Origin: Nocardioides exalbidus
GTDB taxonomy: Bacteria > Actinomycetota > Actinomycetes > Propionibacteriales > Nocardioidaceae
Reading direction: 5' to 3'
DNA: 64,000 nt
NCBI RefSeq assembly: GCF_900105585.1
Contig: NZ_FNRT01000002.1
Span: forward strand, 4,092,001 to 4,156,000
Shown here: piece by piece, positions 61,420-64,000 of the stretch
Layout of the letters: every line of letters starts with the position of its first letter
How positions within the stretch are numbered: position 1 is the stretch's first letter
Translations under genes and position numbers: made by a program
Notes under the pieces: model-generated
The model's database searches: none
What the model was told of the DNA's origin: nothing
The model's input: only the letters and a program-made list of their open reading frames with translations

Positions 61420-61968
61420 TCAGATCGTCAGCAGGGTGCTGACCGGGAGGTCACCGGTGACCTTGCGCGGGTCGAGGAAGCCCAGCTCCATCAGCACGGC
61501 CACTCCGGTCGCGACGCCGCCGCACCTCTCGACCAGCTCCCGGGTGGCCACGACGGTGCCGCCGGTGGCGAGCACGTCGTCGACGAGGAGCACCCGCTCC
61601 CCCGGTGCGATGGCGTCGCGGTGCACCTCGAGGGTCGCCTCGCCGTACTCCAGGGAGTACGACACCGCGTGCGCCGCGCGCGGCAGCTTGCCCGCCTTGC
61701 GGACCGGGACGAAGCCGATGCCGAGGGCCAGCGCGACCGGGGCGGCGAGGATGAAGCCCCGCGCCTCCATGCCGACGACCTTGTCGACCGCGACGTTGCC
61801 GTGGTCGTCGCGGCCGGCCGCGGCCAGCGCGTCGATGACGGCTGAGAAGGCGTGGTGGTCGGCGAGGACCGGGGTGATGTCCTTGAACGTGACGCCGGGC
61901 TCGGGCCAGTCGGGGACGTCGACGGTGAGGCGGGTCAGCGCCTCCTGCGCTGCGGAGCGATCAGGCAT
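61420..61968 (-). CDS. apt: adenine phosphoribosyltransferase
   Basis: A 182-residue purine-salvage enzyme making AMP from adenine and PRPP. The PRPP-binding loop is ERVLLVDDVLATGGTV (residues 123-138); VDVPDWPEPGVTFKDITPVLAD and VVGMEARGFILAAPVA are the other signatures. Its ATG overlaps the yajC stop by 8 nt. In most actinobacteria secD and secF separate yajC from apt; they are absent here. Confidence 0.96.
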   Translation of the reverse strand: MPDRSAAQEALTRLTVDVPDWPEPGVTFKDITPVLADHHAFSAVIDALAAAGRDDHGNVAVDKVVGMEARGFILAAPVALALGIGFVPVRKAGKLPRAAHAVSYSLEYGEATLEVHRDAIAPGERVLLVDDVLATGGTVVATRELVERCGGVATGVAVLMELGFLDPRKVTGDLPVSTLLTI

Positions 61969-62251
61969 CGCCGGGCTCCTCGATCCCGGGCAGCGCGGAC
62001 TCGACCTTCGCGATGGCCGCGCGGGCGATCTCGATCCGGGTGCCGGCGGCGATCTCGAGCGTCGCCCGGTCGTCGTCGATCGAGGTGACGGTGCCGAAGA
62101 TGCCGGACGACATCATGACCCGCTGGCCGACCTCGATGCTGCTCTGCAGGGCAGCGACCTCCTTGGCCCGGCGCTGCTGGGGACGGATCCCCACGAAGTA
62201 GAAGAGGGCGAGGATGGCGGCGAGGGGCAGAAGCGCGGCGAGGTCGTTCAC
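61961..62251 (-). CDS. yajC: preprotein translocase subunit YajC
   Basis: A 96-residue single-pass membrane protein accessory to SecDF: N-terminal helix LAALLPLAAILALFYFVGIRPQQRRAKE, then the conserved VGQRVMMSSGIFGTVTSIDDDRATLEIAAGTRIEIARAAI. GTG 62251, with a weak TAGGAG box 8 nt upstream. Its partner genes secD and secF would be expected next but are missing. Confidence 0.94.
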   Translation of the reverse strand: MNDLAALLPLAAILALFYFVGIRPQQRRAKEVAALQSSIEVGQRVMMSSGIFGTVTSIDDDRATLEIAAGTRIEIARAAIAKVESALPGIEEPGDA

Positions 62252-62360
62252 GGCAGGGTCTCCTAGGGGTCGGGGGAGATCATGGGTCTGGTCGGCGTGT
62301 GCCTGAGCCCGTGGAGTCTACGGGGCGGCCCGCGCCCGGCCCATCCTCCGTCGGTCGCCC

Positions 62361-63446
62361 TCAGTCGTCGAAGAGCGTGGAGTCGACCGTGGGCATCGGC
62401 GGAGGCGTCAGCCCGAGGTGGTGCCACGCAGCGGGCGTCGCGACGCGACCCCGCGGCGTCCGGGCGAGGAAGCCGTTGCGGACCAGGAACGGCTCGGCGA
62501 CCTCCTCGACGGTCTCGCGCTCCTCGCCCACGGCGACGGCCAGGGTGGAGACGCCGACCGGTCCCCCGCCGAAACGGCGGCACAGCACGTCGAGCACGGC
62601 CCGGTCGAGGCGGTCGAGGCCGGACTCGTCGACCTCGAACAGCTCGAGCGCGGCCTGCGCGACCGGCAGCGTGAGGACGCCGTCGGCGCGGACCTGGGCG
62701 TAGTCGCGGACGCGGCGCAGCAGCCGGTTGGCGATGCGGGGCGTGCCGCGCGAGCGACCGGCGATCTCCTTCGACCCCTCGGCCGTGAGGTGCACGCCGA
62801 GGAGGCCGGCGCTGCGGTGGACGATGCGGTCGAGCTCGTGGGGCTCGTAGAACTCGAGGTGGGCGGTGAAGCCGAACCGGTCGCGCAGCGGGCCCGGCAG
62901 GAGGCCGGCGCGGGTGGTGGCGCCGACGAGGGTGAAGGGCGGGATCTCCAGCGGGATCGCGGTGGCCCCGGGGCCCTTGCCGATGACGACGTCGACCCGG
63001 AAGTCCTCCATCGCCATGTAGAGCATCTCCTCGGCGGGGCGCGACATCCGGTGGATCTCGTCGACGAAGAGGACGTCGTTCTCGTTGAGGCCCGACAGGA
63101 TCGCGGCGAGGTCGCCGGCATGGGTGATGGCCGGTCCGCTCGTGAGGCGGAGCGGGGTGCTCATCTCGGCGGCGATGATCATCGCCAGCGTGGTCTTGCC
63201 GAGCCCCGGCGGGCCGGACAGCAGGACGTGGTCGGGCGCCCGGCCACGACGACGGGCGGCCTCGAGGACCAGCCCCAGCTGGTCGCGCACGCGCACCTGC
63301 CCGACCACCTCGTCGAGCGTCTTGGGGCGCAGCGCCGCCTCGACCGCGCGCTCGTCGTTGTCGGCGTCGGCGTCGGTGAGCCGCTGGAGGTGGGCGTGCT
63401 CGGCCGCCGTCAGCTCGACGTCCTCGTCGGTGTCGTCCCAGTTCAT
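62361..63446 (-). CDS. ruvB: Holliday-junction branch-migration ATPase RuvB
   Basis: A 361-residue AAA+ motor that drives branch migration with RuvA. The N-terminal tail is acidic; KTLDEVVGQVRVRDQLGLVLEAAR starts the core; Walker A is LSGPPGLGKTTLAMII near residue 78, Walker B FVDEIHRM, sensor 1 TTRAGLLPGPLRDRFG with the arginine finger, and a winged helix at the C-terminus (RFGGGPVGVSTLAVAVGEERETVEEVAEPFLVRNGFLARTPRGR). It follows ruvA by 7 nt. Confidence 0.97.
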   Translation of the reverse strand: MNWDDTDEDVELTAAEHAHLQRLTDADADNDERAVEAALRPKTLDEVVGQVRVRDQLGLVLEAARRRGRAPDHVLLSGPPGLGKTTLAMIIAAEMSTPLRLTSGPAITHAGDLAAILSGLNENDVLFVDEIHRMSRPAEEMLYMAMEDFRVDVVIGKGPGATAIPLEIPPFTLVGATTRAGLLPGPLRDRFGFTAHLEFYEPHELDRIVHRSAGLLGVHLTAEGSKEIAGRSRGTPRIANRLLRRVRDYAQVRADGVLTLPVAQAALELFEVDESGLDRLDRAVLDVLCRRFGGGPVGVSTLAVAVGEERETVEEVAEPFLVRNGFLARTPRGRVATPAAWHHLGLTPPPMPTVDSTLFDD

Positions 63447-63453
63447 CGCTGGC

Positions 63454-64000
63454 TCACGCCTTGCTCAGGGTGCGCAGCGCGGCGCGCAGGAGGGCGCCCA
63501 CGTCGGGCCGGTCGCCCGCGTCGGGGGCCACGGCCTCGACGGCCTTCTCCGACTCCTTGGCCGACCAGCCGAGGCCGACGAGCCCCTGCTGGACCTGGTC
63601 GCGCCACGCGTCGTGATGCGGGAGGCTCGCGGCCGGCTGGTGGACGCCGACCGGAGGCCCGATGCGGTCCTTGAGCTCGAGGATGATCCGCTGCGCACCC
63701 TTCTGGCCGATGCCCGGGACCCGGGTGAGCGCCTTGACGTCCTCGGTGGTGATCGCCCGGCGCACGTCGTCGGGGCTCATGACCGCGACGATCGCCTGGG
63801 CGACCTTGGGTCCGACCCCGGAGGCGGTCTGCACGATCTCGAAGATCGACTTCTCGTCGTCGTCGAGGAAGCCGAAGACCGTCAGGCTGTCCTCGCGCAC
63901 GACCATGCTGGTGGGCAGCGTCGCCGGCTGGCCGACGCGCAGGGTGGCCAGCGTCCCGGGCGTGCACATCAGCTCGAGCCCGACTCCCCCGACCTCGAGG
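63454..64000 (-). CDS. ruvA: Holliday-junction DNA helicase subunit RuvA, 5' end outside the window
   Basis: RuvA binds the four-way junction as a tetramer and loads RuvB. About 182 residues are present; the first ~20 lie beyond the right edge (the frame enters as LEVGGVGLEL). Visible are the rest of the OB domain, two helix-hairpin-helix motifs (QTASGVGPKVAQAIVAVM and TRVPGIGQKGAQRIILELKDRI) and the C-terminal RuvB-contacting helix (DQVQQGLVGLGWSAKESEKAVEAVAP). Confidence 0.96.
   Translation of the reverse strand, partial: LEVGGVGLELMCTPGTLATLRVGQPATLPTSMVVREDSLTVFGFLDDDEKSIFEIVQTASGVGPKVAQAIVAVMSPDDVRRAITTEDVKALTRVPGIGQKGAQRIILELKDRIGPPVGVHQPAASLPHHDAWRDQVQQGLVGLGWSAKESEKAVEAVAPDAGDRPDVGALLRAALRTLSKA

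Overview
The window is a high-GC actinobacterial chromosome segment with no sign of plasmid, phage or insertion-sequence content. Gene order on the right half follows the conserved actinobacterial core known from Mycobacterium (ruvAB-yajC-apt-relA, MBL hydrolase-hisS-aspS, rarA, alaS-ruvX-mltG-aroE-prepilin peptidase-aroCKB-aroQ, efp-nusB). The protein set and the small promoter-proximal gaps suggest a member of the Propionibacteriales, probably Nocardioides-like. That placement is inference from gene content and style, not from a search.

Layout. 1-8.4 kb: the 5' part of uvrB, a kinase-like phosphotransferase, two related small membrane proteins flanking a RibD-type reductase, a phospholipase D-type synthase with an MFS exporter, an AlkA-like glycosylase divergent from kynA (tryptophan 2,3-dioxygenase), and a YCII protein. 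8.5-17 kb: pepN, an Rpf-type resuscitation factor, and a cassette of DUF5937/ArsR regulator, CocE/NonD hydrolase and AbgT transporter that looks like uptake plus hydrolysis of an amide or ester substrate under a local repressor; an FAD monooxygenase follows. 18-30 kb: a CDP-glycerol transferase, a two-component system beside a serine hydrolase, an FMN-binding protein divergent from an ATP-dependent DNA ligase, TetR, DUF1206, nusB, efp. 30-43.6 kb: small cysteine protein, GNAT, PhzF, then the shikimate cluster aroQ/DUF402/aroB/aroK/aroC, prepilin peptidase, aroE, mltG, ruvX and alaS, nearly all with stop-start overlaps. 43.6-53.4 kb: a family-5 (peptide-type) ABC importer operon, rarA and a second copy of its binding protein. 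53.6-64 kb: aspS, hisS, an MBL hydrolase, a DUF349 protein convergent with relA, apt, yajC, ruvB and the 3' part of ruvA.

Two themes cut across the window. First, at least 20 genes carry a TANNNT-like -10 box only 6-8 nt before the start codon, the signature of leaderless mRNAs; this decides many of the starts given here. Second, three genes (a small membrane protein, the CocE/NonD hydrolase and a histidine kinase) are each broken by what looks like one missing G in a run of 4-5 G. The shared pattern points to homopolymer undercalls in the assembly, although real slippage is possible.

The most unusual biological points are the absence of secD and secF between yajC and apt, a 24-bp exact inverted repeat containing the stop codons of the convergent DUF349 and relA genes, a palindromic operator over the -35 box of the ArsR-type regulator, and a 15-bp duplication of a Shine-Dalgarno/start unit that also writes a His-rich tail in the overlapping frame. 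I found no clear new defence or mobile system; most of the window is ordinary core genome. No stretch without a gene exceeds 300 bases; the longest are 53352-53645 and 22934-23188, both described below. I saw no tRNA, rRNA, CRISPR array or origin.
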